Assembly: GCA_000469685.2 (NCBI GenBank)
Contig: LS997564.1
Coordinates: forward strand, 38,070,612-38,134,611
Reading direction: 5' to 3'
DNA: 64,000 nucleotides
From: Haemonchus contortus
Lineage: Eukaryota > Nematoda > Chromadorea > Rhabditida > Trichostrongylidae
The translations under genes were made by a program, and so were the position numbers. Below the pieces are notes generated by a model. The model saw only the letters and a program-made list of their open reading frames with translations. It was not told where the DNA came from and ran no database searches. Positions 10,785 through 21,693 of the stretch are shown here, piece by piece (within the stretch, counting starts at the first letter, position 1; the number at the start of each line of letters is the position of its first letter).

Positions 10785-13700
10785 AAACAGGACGGCAGTT
10801 TCTGCCAGCGACGTGGAATCAATGAGGACGGGCGGCCTCATTGGTGATTCGAGGTTGTGACCAACCGTCGATCAACTTGACCTCCCAATAGTTCGTTCAC
10901 TTACAATGCTATAAAAGCATGTTAGCGATCGAGAATGACTCAAGAAAATACTCAATGGTCACATCAGTCATTGCACTCCATCACTATTGAGTAACTGTTT
11001 GTGATCAAGTTGAAACGTATCATCATAGGTAGCGTGGTTGGTAGAATGATCAATCGGGCATGAAACATTCTAGAACAAAGGCAGCCAGCCAAGCGAACAT
11101 GACATGCAAGGTTCATCACAGCTCCCGAAAACGGAAAAGACGTGGTGGTAAGTAGTCCGGAGGGGTGAAGGGTGGGTTGTGGGTGCATGACCATGGTTCC
11201 CCAAGACCCAACCCGGCTTACAGCAACTCTCGTTAACTCTTTTCGGGAGTTTGGGAAAAAACTGCATATCTCCTTTCTTGACATCGAAACAGCTTGCTCA
11301 GATCCGAAAACACTGGTCAGTGACAGTTGTGGATATAGATCATGCGAAAAGAAACTCATCCTGCAATTGGCGCAGCCTTCCTTCAGATGAAACTAAAAAA
11401 CTCCCTTCAAGGGAACAGTCACCGCGGTTTTCAAAAATGCACACGATGAGCAAGAAAACTGGATTCCCCATCAACCACGTCCATAAGTGGCAACCGTCTC
11501 CACAAATAAGGACGCATGACTCTACTGACACAACCAGCTGCTTTTTTCCACGTGGCTCACCCAAGGAATCCAGTCCGATTCAGCTGAATGGAAGCCCACA
11601 AATCCAAGCACTGCACCGTAGGAGACGAGGTTTCAGAAGGCTACGAGCGCTAAACGCAACCTTTTGTTTTCGGTTCGACTTCCTAACATATGGTATACAT
11701 ACATATCACGAATAGGACCACTTCTGAATTCCCAGGTTTATTCGTGCTACAAGTGTTGCGGAATTTTTTCCCATGCTAGAAATCGAATCCAAATTGAAAA
11801 TTTCCAATTCTCAGAACCAGATAAGTAGGCTTTCATGGGTGAAATGCGGCACCTGCAGAGTGAGAAAAGTTTGCAACTTTGTTGAACACATGCGTGTCTG
11901 CTTCTCTGGCAAAAACCATTTTTTTTAAAAATACCTGCTATTAGGAACTCTGTCGGAAAATGGCTGCACGACGAAGTCGACATTATCATGCAACAGCGTC
12001 TAACAGCATTGTGGTCGACCATTGGGTATTGGACTCGTACGAAAGGGCAGAAAAACGTGACTGCTAACCAGTTGATTCTCAGAGGAGACTAAGCAATGCC
12101 AGAGACTACCTTTCACACTGTATGTAATGTGTTGAAATGAGGAAAGGAAAGGTGACGAGCTGTTCGCTCCCATCAACGTCCTGCCTTAATTAGACTCCTC
12201 TTAAAGCCGTAGCGCAAAGTTCTGAAAGGAAGCTCTAAGGCAAACATTGAATAAGAAGTAGGATCCACAAACGTGCAGAGCTCGAACGGCTATGTTCCCC
12301 ACTCTCTTTCCTTAGTCTCGTTATAGAACGCCTTTGCAAAGCCATAGCAACTCTTTTGTGTAAATAATATTCTTCAAATTAGGCATTACACCATCAAATG
12401 AGAAGAAGACAAACGGGTGGTATAGATATGTATGGAGCTTCACGAAAAGGTCATGTCAATAGGATGATAAAATTCAAAAAAGCTGCGCGGGCACAGACAT
12501 ACTATACACTGCTTTGCAAAATGATACAGCCATCTCATCCCGTCGTTTTTCGTTTTCACCTCACAAAACTGCTCAAATCAAGTTTTCCAATTTCGGGTAA
12601 TTAACAAAATGAATTTCCATCCGATTTTGATTAAGGTCAAATTCTCGCAAAAGAGGAACAGGGACTTTGACATCGCAAAATCGCTCGAGACTTGGGCCGA
12701 TGCCGCTCATTTCGTCAGGGATCCCATGTGTGTGGAACTGAAAAAAGTGTGGGATGATTTTCGTTACCCTTGGAAGGTTATAGGCGGACCATTTTGAGAG
12801 GAGCGTCGAATACGACGAAGTAATGTACGGAAATCAAAGCTCAATGTCCCAATGATTACTGTTTATTCCTTGCTATTCGCCAACGTATTCTACGTTGCTT
12901 CGCATAGTGATACAGCCACCCTGAGTTTCACCAAAAGTCACTTTCCAGGGCACTTCAGTAAAAAGTACAATTGGAAATTATGCCCCACTCGGACCGTAAC
13001 TCGTCCAACGCCGAGTTCTATCTCTGTAACTCGGACAACTTTCCCTTCATTTTTTTCGGGTAAGGTCACATCGCCCATTTTGCAAAATGATACGGTCACG
13101 TCATTCCGATTTTTTCCATTTGCACCTCACAAAATTGCCTAAATCAAGTCTTCCAATTTCTGGTAATGAGTAAAGAAAAATTGTCATCCGATCTTGGGAA
13201 AGGCGAAATTTTTGCAAAAGAGGAACAGGGTCTGTCAAATCGCAAAATCGTTCGAGATTTGGGACGATGTCGCTCATTTGTCGACAGTTTCGTCAGGAAT
13301 CCTAACGAGTATGGAACCAAAAAAAGTACTGGATGTTTTTCGTTTCCTTCGGAAGGTTATAAGCGATCGATTTTGAGGAAACGTCAAATATGACGAAGTC
13401 ATGTGCGGAAATCAAAGCTCAATGTCCCAATGATTACTGTTTGAAACGTGATAGAGAAAAGTCTGAGTTCACCAATGACGGAAAGTGAAGGAGGCATCTT
13501 TTATGACCGAAAAGCATCGCCGTAACCGTGTCGCTTTTGTCAGAAATTGCATCCGAACTAACTGGAGTGAGGTGCCTTTTCTGGCTTGTTGTTTACTCTT
13601 CTTTCTTTCTATGGTTCGCTACCCAGTTTGTTTTTTTTTTCGATGAAAAAACTTTTACTATGATCCCAGATGAAAGGCAATTTTACTGGCAGGATCTGAA

Positions 13701-13950
13701 AAAGGATAAGCCTCAGTTTTAACACGAAATCTCACGGGAGGAGGAGTCATGGCATGGGCGGCACCATCCCCTCGTTAACGTTTTCATTTATGGTTTGTTC
13801 CAAAGAAGCTCAGCTTTTCCATGCTCATCTTCCTGTTTCTTATCCTTTCTCAGGTCCTGCCAGTAGAATTGGCTTCCATCTGGTGTCAGAATCAGGGCAG
13901 AACCTCGTATTCGTGTGGGATAATGCCTCGATCCACGGGGAACAAGCGGT
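10785..13950 (-). repeat. Large inverted repeat IR1, right arm
   Basis: This is the reverse-complement partner of 5860-8945. From inside to outside it holds the inner unit (10785-12375) and the Tc1-like relic (12480-13950, plus). It lacks the putative solo LTR of the left arm, so it preserves the empty site. It has about 0.5 kb of extra Tc1-related sequence near 12860-13400. Confidence 0.8.
12480..13950 (+). pseudogene. Tc1-like transposase relic (IR1 right arm), with internal partial duplication
   Basis: A helix-turn-helix region occurs twice: at about 12640-12800 in degraded form, and at 13166-13393 where it reads GEIFAKEEQGLSNRKIVRDL then FVRNPNEYGTKKSTG, a typical Tc1 DNA-binding segment. 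Further on, 13640-13720 reads FFDEKTFTMIPDERQFYWQD, fitting the DE(K) catalytic region of Tc1-like transposases. At 13830-13900 the minus strand again encodes a SQFYWQDLRKDK segment, so a piece has been duplicated in inverted orientation inside the element. Stops and frameshifts are frequent; the gene is dead. Confidence 0.65.
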
Positions 13951-15430
13951 GGCCGGTTGCGACGGCAATGGAGATTAAAATGAGAAGTTTCATTCTGAAA
14001 CATGCTTTCTCAATGATATTTTTCGAGCACAGGAGGGAAGAGAAAATTGAAGATGGGAGACCATGAACTGCACTCAGGAAATCGAGCCTCAACTGGGAGA
14101 CAACGAAAGGATGGTGAGTATCTTCATCATCTGCTTGATATTCTGGATTTTTGCGTTGATCTCTGGCAGCAGAGTCGATTTAGCTGATGTGTACAAATAT
14201 CCAGCAATCCATCAGATTCTTTTGAAAGATGGCTCTTTCTAGCTGTGCATTTACACCTGCTTTCTCATAAAAGTGGCCCGATTTTAGGTTGTTTCAACGA
14301 TTCCACTTCTGCTTTGTCTTGAAGAAATGCCAATTTGTTCAGAAATGCTGATTTACAGGGCAGAATATCCTCTGTTGTTGAGACTCCTATGATTTCCTTC
14401 GTTTTATGTGGCATTTTCATTTTCAATTGAAGATTACAGCAGCTATTTTTTGCCGATTTTTGTGAGATGTTGCGCTGTGCTAGAAGAATAACGAGCTCTT
14501 CCAGGTCGTTAGTCGTCAGGATGAGGTGCTGCGAGCTCCTTAAGGTGAATTTGACATCGGCGTTAAAATTACGCAGGGCCGCAGAGTTGTTTCCTTAGCC
14601 CAAATCATAATGATCCCTTTTGTTCTGTCTATTGACGTTAGGAAGGATTCAGTAGTAGTTTCCTTAGGCTTTTCGACCAACATCCTTCAAGAGTGATGGA
14701 ATAGATGGTGGATGTTTTCTAAGAGGAGTAAATGGTATATTGATGTGACGGCCTTGAAGAGTCCGATAAGAGGTTTCATTCTGAACACGTCTCCTTCACT
14801 GATGCTTCCCAAACAGAAAGAAGAAGGAAGATTGGAGATCAGGGCCTCCTAAATGTAATCAGGAAAACTCTCCTCCAACGTATCTCAAAAACCTCAAAAA
14901 CCTCTTTGCAGAGACGAGGAACGAGAAGGAGACGATGTCTTATATGGTGATTGCCATGAAATAGTTAAGACTGTGATCACCTGTGAACGTTTATTCTTAT
15001 CCTTTGGAAGGGACTTCAAGATTCAGGAACTCCATGTCCTGATGCCTGCTTGGAACAATTCATGCTTTGCCTAGTCTATGTTATCTCCCATTTTTTATGG
15101 TACCATTAATGGGAGAAACCATAGAAAATACTGCGGCACAGAAGATCCCAACGATGGTCCGTACGGTGGGTCGTGGAATAAAGCAGTAGAAGACCGAACT
15201 CTTCTGTCTTACCGAGAATGTTACCAAAAAAAGGATGGCGTTGTAGCGCTTCAATAATTTCTGGCCTTACACTTTTAAGAGAAGCGTCGAAACGGCCTGT
15301 ATGGCTCAAGTATGTTAATGAACGGGTTCGGGTTTTTTTGTTCATGTTTTTTTTGTATACTGAAGGTCTGTGATTAACTCTCAATAGTATTCCAGAACAT
15401 CGTGATTGAGATGATGCGCGAAAGTGAGTG
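13951..15430. other. No recognisable gene
   Basis: Only short frames are present (the longest, 15106-15384 minus, has no recognisable motif). I see no RNA gene and no clear repeat. Confidence 0.5.
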
Positions 15431-15434
15431 TCAT

Positions 15435-15737
15435 GTTATTGCCACTTACTCCATTTCGAACGTTGTTCAGTGCCATTTGAGGGATGCGCCCCCGCAGACT
15501 CGACTTCCACTCGGAATCGTAGTGAAGTGTAGAATGCGTGTGACCTAAACAACGACTTGCGATGGCCAGCAGATGTACAAATCAGTGCTTTCATCCTCCC
15601 AGACGAATTTGGTACCAATTAATCGACCCCGGAGGTATAGAAGGCTTTGGTTGGCCTAGGTGGATATCGAACCGCGATTCGAACCTGTGAATGTGCACGT
15701 GTTGTAGTGCGCCACTTGCCACTACACCACCTCTGCC
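15435..15737 (-). mobile_element. tRNA-derived SINE-like element, family T, copy 1
   Basis: Read on the minus strand, a tRNA-like head begins near 15737. It has an A-box-like GTAGTGGCAAGTGG and, about 40 bases on, a B-box GGTTCGAATC. The body follows: CCTAGGCCAACC, CCGGGGTCGATTAATTGG, CGTCTGGGAGGATG, AAAGCACTGATTTG and CGATTCCGAGTGGAAG. The same head-body order recurs in four other copies in this window. The internal boxes suggest a pol III promoter (inference). No poly(A) tail is obvious. Confidence 0.75.
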
Positions 15738-15886
15738 GTCCTTTAGTGCATATGAATCCTCTAATTTGTTCTGTTTGCATTTAAAGAAATCTTAGTTTCA
15801 AATAGATCGCACATCGCTGAATTTACAAAATTAGTTGCATGACCTATGCAATCGGTTGTAAGGCTTGCTAAATGTGATAAAGAAGT

Positions 15887-17321
15887 GTCCATGTGCGACT
15901 CTCGATGAATCTCGGCATTCATTCGGCCAAGTGGAGATGGACACCTGTTTCGAATTGTTTAACCAACAATCGGAACATATAAAGCTTACACGGGAGAAGC
16001 CGACAGACGATTGGCTCGCGTTCCTCAATGTCCAGGTTCGGGTAACTGCGGGTACTTTCGGAACCAAATGGTATCGTAAGCCTACCAGCAAAAACATACT
16101 AGTCCACTTTCGTTCCGCCCATCCATTCAACACTAAGAAGGCCATCATAAGGAATATGTTGCACACCGCCTCTCGAGTTTCCTCAGGAGGCGAGGAGAAA
16201 ACAGAGTCGTTACAACACGCACTCCGCATAGCACAGGCAAACGGCTACGAAACCTCAGGATTCCCATTTCGACACAGGCTAAGGGCGGTCGCTCTCAATC
16301 GTCACGAGGGATAGGAAACAAAAGTTCCATTTTGTGTCCCGTTCATATCAGACGATTTGAGTGCGGCTATACGATCATGTGTGAAAAAGGCAGGTCTTCA
16401 GGAGATGGTGAGAGTCGTGGACATCCCACCCTCGAATCTCAAACAACGATTGGTCCGAAATCGCCTGTATGACCGCCTGTGCACAACGCCTTCGTGTGTC
16501 ATATGCCCATACGGTAAGGAAGGAGACTGCATGACATCCGGTGTTGTATACTTAATATCGTGTCTTCAGTGTAAATAGGAATATATTGAGGAAACAGGCA
16601 GACCTCTTTGCATCAGATTAAAGGAGCACCTGGATGGCATGCAAAAGTCGAGAACAGCGACTCCTTTAGCAGAACATAGGGTACGATGTCATGGAAACAT
16701 GAGGTTCGAGGTGGCGGTCACGATATTATCACGTGAACCCGATATTGCGGCGCGGCGAACCTTAGAGGCCTTTTGGATCATGGCTAAGGCCCCTAAAATT
16801 AACCGGAGGGAGGAGTGCGTGGCGGTTACCACAGAGCTGGCGCCCTTTGCAGCACTATGTGGGTTTTGACCTACGCTGTCGATCCCCCGCGGGGTCCTCT
16901 CGGCGGGGCGGGGTTGGGGGCTTATACAGTAATCGATAGGAGTTGATTGGGAAGGGGTCAGCGGCGCGCTCAGCCTTGTGTGGCTTTTTGAGGGAGTTTG
17001 ATCTTCGTGATCAGCCTCTTGGAGGCCCCTAAAGCAAGTTGACCTGAGGCTCACCCCTATTTAAACCGCAGCCACACCAGCTTAGGGTGATCGGTGGACC
17101 CCCGAAGGTCGACTATCCCAGAGGTTAGTTATCAGCTTTCGACTTCCTAGTAGCCCACGCCCTTTGAACTTTCTTTGTAGATTGAAATAGTGCTTGATCG
17201 GTTGGTTTTTCAAATGCCTTTTGTCTTTCCAGGCTCCGAGGAAGGTGAAAGCACCGAAACGTCAGCCTAATAAAGCTTGTTAATATCTCGGTTCTACAGC
17301 TTGAAAATTTACTTCAAAACT
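15887..17321 (+). mobile_element. Penelope-like element fragment with target-site duplication
   Basis: The 1435-bp insert is flanked on both sides by the identical 15-mer ATGTGATAAAGAAGT (15872-15886 and 17322-17336). It encodes the end of a Penelope-type reverse transcriptase followed by a GIY-YIG endonuclease-like region, the order diagnostic of Penelope-like elements. The 5' part is missing, as expected for 5'-truncated retrotransposition. The 3' tail (16870-17321) is non-coding and includes a GGTG-AAAG-CACC hairpin followed by GAAAC at 17244-17260. Confidence 0.8.
15890..16869 (+). pseudogene. Penelope-like RT C-terminus plus GIY-YIG domain
   Basis: The first frame (to 16314) contains WLAFLNVQV, then WYRKPTSKN and HPFNTKKAIIRNM, the RT end of Penelope-like proteins. 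A stop follows, then KQRLVRNRLYDRLCTTPSC and a Cys-rich VICPYGKEGDC. The GIY-YIG-like region reads GVVYLISCLQCK, an in-frame stop at about 16575, then EYIEETGRPLCIRLKEHL. The C-terminus ends near 16869. Two in-frame stops separate otherwise continuous sequence, so this copy is decayed. The intact protein copies RNA at nicks made by its GIY-YIG nuclease. Confidence 0.8.
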
Positions 17322-17559
17322 ATGTGATAAAGAAGTTCGAAATCTGTTGTAGGATTCATGAAAGTGGTTGTAAGGTTCACAAATAGGGGTGGAAAACCCT
17401 GAAAAGTATGACGAAGATTATTTTCGAAGCCAGACCTACTCCATTTCACGATTTCGATAGCACTATCAACATCTCTCGTTGTCTCCCTGAAAATGGTCCA
17501 CGAGAAAACAACACGTAACGAAAACGTCCTCACCAAAGGGGTTCATCCGGCAAGAGGCG

Positions 17560-18300
17560 GAATCGCAGTTGAGATTACTGCAGAAGAGACATTCTGTTCG
17601 ATGATTCTCATGAACTATCACAGCTATAAAGTTACGGCCTTGTTGACTTCATGTACCATCGCAGTTCTGTTCATACAACGTTCAAAGCCACGTTTAGGCA
17701 GCTAATGGCTGCTTTCATAGTCCGCAGGCAGGCGCGCTGGCGCGCGCGCAGGCAGGCGCGCAGGCAGGCGCGCAGGCAGTGCTAGGGGGGAGGAGGGAGG
17801 CAGACAGTGTAAGGCAAACAGTCCACGCCCCTTCGAAGGTTGTTTGTTTTCAACCCCTCGAAGGGGCGTGGACTGCTTGCCTTACACTGTCTGCCTCCCT
17901 CCTCCCCCCTAGCACTGCCTGCGCGCCTGCCTGCGCGCCTGCCTGCGGACTATGAAAGCAGCCAATGGTGCCCGAGTAGGCGTGCGGCAGTACCGGTATT
18001 ATATTGAACGCTTTATCGGTATGAAGATCCTAAGGCAGCACTCGATAACCTCTGCCGACCAATTACAACCAGCCATTTAGTCGGTCAGGTCACATTCTCC
18101 GTCCAGACGTAACCTCAGTCGGTCGCTACGATTTTATCCAGTTATGAATTTTCATTACTCATTTAAAGATCGGATTATTGTTGTGTTTGTATGTTTCGTT
18201 CCAGGCCCTTGTATGTTCTATCTACCCATCTGTTGTGATTGAAATATAGTCCTGTCTTCGTGGTTTCAGCGCCCTAAAACGTCACTGGGTATTCCTTGGG
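17560..18300 (+). repeat. Family R copy 2, split by a hairpin insertion
   Basis: The segments before 17705 (ACTTCATGTACCATCGCAGT) and after 17965 (CGAGTAGGCGTGCG, then CCTAAGGCAGCACTCG and CCTCTGCCG) are contiguous in copy 3 at 19730-20150. The hairpin at 17706-17964 therefore interrupts this copy. The right end has CTTCGTGGTTTCAGCGCCCT, as in copy 3. Confidence 0.6.
17706..17964. mobile_element. GC-rich near-perfect foldback element
   Basis: Two arms of roughly 115-125 bp are near-perfect complements around an 8-base loop (TTTGTTTT, about 17842-17849). Outer ends are TGGCTGCTTTCATAG and CTATGAAAGCAGCCA. The left arm has extra GCAGGCAGGCGC units, so arm lengths differ. It sits inside a family R copy. 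No coding capacity; it would form a very stable hairpin in single strands. Confidence 0.85.
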
Positions 18301-18436
18301 ATAGAACTCAGCAACCATTATTATCGTGAGCTGTGCCTTTAATAGTAGAAAGTAAAACAACCATTTGTTCCTTTGTCACAGTCTGTTGAGGACTCCCGTA
18401 GAACAAACAAGGACCTCTTGGTAACTGTACATTCAG

Positions 18437-18694
18437 ATTGAGCAACATGCGGATGAACAACAAGTCATGCACGACCGTGACATGATTTACGAAGAAATGC
18501 AGCAATCTGGTGATAAATTCACTATGAAATACACTGCCTTTGATTTTGATTGCGAAAAGGTACCTATTTTCGCACTTCCTTTGACAAATGGAGACAGCGT
18601 ACACTTCAAAATTCTAAAGATGGCACCCATGATAATAGATGTTGTTCAAGGAATAGTCGTACTTGAAGCTCCTCTTCATAAACCAAAAAGTTAA
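18437..18694 (+). pseudogene. Orphan terminal-exon-like block, unknown protein
   Basis: A CATTCAG acceptor precedes 18437 and the frame stays open to a TAA at 18692-18694, about 85 codons. The protein reads IEQHADEQQVMHDRDMIYEE, continues with DKFTMKYTAFDFDCEK and ends VVLEAPLHKPKS. An alternative donor (AAG/GTACCT at 18559) would end the exon earlier. I do not recognise the family. No upstream exon is apparent between the surrounding repeats. It may be the end of a real gene or a gene fragment moved by repeats. Confidence 0.4.
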
Positions 18695-18756
18695 GCTTTG
18701 TGGGGAACATCTGCAATACGCTATGAGTAGTGTATAGAAATTTTTCAACGCCTTCT

Positions 18757-18990
18757 TGGTGGTTAATCAGCCCAGTGGAATACTTGCACGGTCACGGGTT
18801 CGAATCCCGGATTGATATCGGCCTGGGTCAACCAAGCCTTCCAACCCTACGGGGTCGGCTAATGGTACCAGACTCGTCTGGGAGCATAAAAACACTGACT
18901 TGTTTATCGGCTGACCTCCGCAAGTCATTGTATGGACCGTATACGCATGGGTGGAATCCCGCTGTGAAATCATGTCTTACTGTCCTTGTA
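18757..18990 (+). mobile_element. tRNA-derived SINE-like element, family T, copy 2
   Basis: The head has a strong B-box, GGGTTCGAATCCC, at about 18797-18809. The body follows: GGGTCAACCAAGCC, CGGGGTCGGCTAATGG, CTCGTCTGGGAGCAT, AAAACACTGACTTG and CCGCAAGTCATTGTATGG. The order is the same as in the copy at 15435-15737. Confidence 0.75.
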
Positions 18991-19304
18991 TATTGGAAAT
19001 CTGGAGTTGAGCATGAGTTCACATCATCATCATACCCCTCCCCCCTATCTTTTCTAACCCGAGCAGTAATCATGTGTTATGGAACCTTTTACAGCTTCAC
19101 AACTTCATAGCGACAGGAAAAATTAAGACGGAGCTCATCGGAAACGTTACCGTAAGGTGCGATGGTGAAAAGGTTCTCTAAAGTTGTCTAGCTGAAATAA
19201 AATTTGGATTCATCTGTAACGTGTGCCGTTCTTCCCATAAGAGAACACTCAAGTGTAAAGGATAAAGTCCTGGGGCGTTAATCACTCCGGTCTGAGTGAT
19301 ACCG

Positions 19305-19552
19305 TCCAAGCCTTCGACTTCCATTCCAAATCGTAGCGGCGTATTGAATGCCCATGGGGCCTATACAATGAATGGCGGTGGCCAGTCGATGTACAAGTTA
19401 TTGCTTTTATCCTCCCAGACAAGTCTGGTACCAGAGGAAGGGATGTAGGGCTCGGTTAACTTAGGGGGATATCAACGCAGGATATGAACTCGTGACCATT
19501 CGTGTGTGATGGCGTGCCACTTGCCTCTATACGACCTCTGCCAATCGTCGAG
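19305..19552 (-). mobile_element. tRNA-derived SINE-like element, family T, copy 3
   Basis: On the minus strand the head begins near 19552 (GGCAGAGGTCGTATAGAGGC) with a degraded B-box (GAGTTCATATCC). The body contains CTGGTACCAGACTTGTCTGG, AGGATAAAAGCAATAACTTG and ATTTGGAATGGAAGTCGAAG. It lies 0.3 kb from copy 2 in the opposite orientation. Confidence 0.7.
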
Positions 19553-19709
19553 CAATACTGTTTCGGATAATGATTTTCGATCTGTTGGCTCAGGGGACCC
19601 CCCCCCCCTTTTTGCCCAACTTCATTTTCCCTCACTTTATAGCATTATCCATGTTATTTCCTCTCAGAAAACTTTCCTTTCTGACTATCCTTCCCCTGAA
19701 ATCGTCACG

Positions 19710-20390
19710 TAACAGGGACTTCTTTACCGAAGGCTATGGCAGAAGAGACAACCTTCTTGATGACTTCGTGTACCATCGCAGTCCTAATCATAAGCCGTTC
19801 AAAGCCACTACAAAACCTCGAGACCTACGGGTGCACGAGTAGGCCTGCGTCAGAACCATTATTGTACTGAACTCGTGTTCAATATGAAGATCCTAGGCAG
19901 TATTCGATAACCTCTGCCGCCCAATTAGAACCAGTCAGTCGGTCAGGTCACTTTCCTTTACGGACCTAACCTCAGTCGATCGCTGCGATTTTATCTAGTC
20001 ATGAATTTTGATTATACATTTTAAGTATCCGTTTATTGTTGTATTTGTATGTTTCGTTCTTATATGTAGCTCTCTATCTATCCTTCTGTTGGGAATGCAA
20101 TTCAATCCCAACTTCGTGGTATCAACACCCTGAAACGTCCCGTGTTTACCGTCTGTCATAAAAAGGTTGGGTGAATGAGACGATCTCATCTCATAAAGGC
20201 AATGGCTGTCTTCTTGCCGGAGAACGATGAATTCGTGCTCAGTAGACAGATATAGGTATATGAAGAATTGTTTTTTCTTCTTCCTAACCGACTCTGAATC
20301 TGTTTTATTTGATGGGTTTCGACGCAGGATGGAGACTATTCTTCATTTGCTGTCTTCCGGAAAGATGTCGGCGCCTTTAGGATTGCCCAG
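19710..20390 (+). repeat. Family R copy 3 (least interrupted)
   Basis: It has the ordered blocks ATGACTTCGTGTACCATCGC, CACGAGTAGGCCTGCG, CCAGTCAGTCGGTCAGG, GCGATTTTATCTAGTCATG, CTTCGTGGTATCAACACC, CTGAAACGTCCC, CTCTGAATCTGTTT and GGATGGAGAC. This copy best shows the full family extent, about 680 bp. Confidence 0.6.
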
Positions 20391-20398
20391 CATTTTAT

Positions 20399-20660
20399 TA
20401 GGTTGATGCATAATTATTGCGGATTTTTTCGCGGCTTTTTTTCTCCCAATAGAATTTGTATACTGAGTTCGGGTTTTCTCTAGAAATGATCTACTTGATT
20501 TCCTTTACAAAAGGGTGCCTAGAAAGCGGTCCGCATATTCGCGATATTAGGCTCTACTGCTTCAAGAAAGGTGTGAAGGTGGCAGAGTCATTCCGCGATC
20601 TCAGTAACATTTTTTTTTCAAAAAAAATTTTGAAAATGAAACGACAAAAATACTGAACAA
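20399..20660 (+). mobile_element. Mariner relic (terminal repeat and N-terminal coding remnant)
   Basis: The segment begins TAGGTTGATGCATAATTATTG, matching the common mariner terminal repeat pattern TTAGGTTGGTGCAAAAGTAAT. About 120 bases in, the plus strand encodes HIRDIRLYCFKKGVKVAESF, like the start of the mariner helix-turn-helix domain. The rest of the transposase and the other terminus are missing; the repeat is cut off before the IR2 arm at 20829. Confidence 0.6.
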
Positions 20661-20970
20661 AAATATGTTCAAATGATTACTCCGAAGTTTAGCCACCATC
20701 TGCGTCAAGCACTGCTTCCCATTGGCTCGATAGTCGGATTCCAGAAGTGAAGAAGTTTTGATCCTTGGGGGCGATTCACGCCTTGACATCGGCGATGGAA
20801 CAATCAGCCAAAGCCAACCAGGAAATGCCTTTATTCTTTACCTATGCTTGATAATATCGAGAAAACTTGCCTTCGTGGATTATCGAGTGCCGTTCCTATA
20901 AAGTAACCCCTCACCCTCATTTCGTTCCCGGCTGACAGGAAGGTGGTAGCCCAAAGCTTATCCCAACGAA

Positions 20971-21183
20971 ATGGGAGCTTACAGTAGCCAGCGAATGAGC
21001 TCCGATTGTGACTTTGACCCCATCTACCCCGGGGTCGATAACAACGGACCGCCCGTGGACGTTAACTTTGCACCCATCGCCCACTACTGCATTGATTTTT
21101 GCAGGATAGGACCGATGCTTTTTTACACTTTCTTTGTACTACCTTGCTCTGATTTACTTTCTTTAGCTTCTTTCGTCTGCTAA
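20971..21183 (+). pseudogene. Duplicated exon-like block A, left copy
   Basis: An ATG preceded by an in-frame stop and a CTGACAG acceptor-like site opens a frame: MGAYSSQRMSS, then DFDPIYPGVDNNGPPVDVNF and APIAHYCIDFCRIG. The right-arm copy (29512-29694, minus) keeps the same frame with a few substitutions. The alternative frame, open in the right copy, is closed by TGA here, which favours the frame given. No family recognised. Confidence 0.4.
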
Positions 21184-21539
21184 AATGACCGGTCGGACTC
21201 TCTTAGTGAACTTGGATAACATTTACCATTATTGAGACAGATTGCTTAACGGTTACTTCACATCACTAACCCATAATTTTCAGTTTTTTTTCAAGTTGCT
21301 CTGATGTGGAATGTATTTTGCTTTTACACTCCACCACTGGTTCGCCATCAGCAATACTACAGAAAATATTACTCTTTTTCAATTGTTTCACTCGTACCAT
21401 TGTTTTAACTCTTCATCCTCGGATGTGATCGGATGATTCGGTCATCATGCCGATGCGGCTTCGTGTTGTTCAAATTGAAAGGGTCGTGTGAATGGCACAG
21501 GTAGGACAATGTTTTAATAATTTATTTTTATTTCAGACC

Positions 21540-21693
21540 GGCTGAAAATGGGATGGAAAAAGCAGAGCCAGAAGTACCAGCGACCAGGACGGACTACATT
21601 TGGCCGGTTTCAAAAAATTATGAGCTTGAGGCACAGCCAGTTGTAGGAGAAAATGGTAAGCCGGACAGTGCTAGCATACTTCATAGATACGTG
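21540..21693 (+). pseudogene. Duplicated exon-like block B, left copy
   Basis: A TTATTTCAG acceptor is followed by an open frame reading PAENGMEKAEPEVPATRTDY, then IWPVSKNYELEAQPVVGEN and KPDSASILHRY, ending at a GTGAGT donor. The right copy (28970-29125, minus) is almost identical but has an extra base near its donor, creating a stop just before the splice site. The sequence is clearly protein-like; the family is unknown. Confidence 0.45.

Noticed and set aside
8002..11715. Mirror-image frames in the two IR1 inner units (for example 8433-8759 and 10964-11359)
   Set aside because: The two copies differ by indels that shift the frames, so no protein is conserved.
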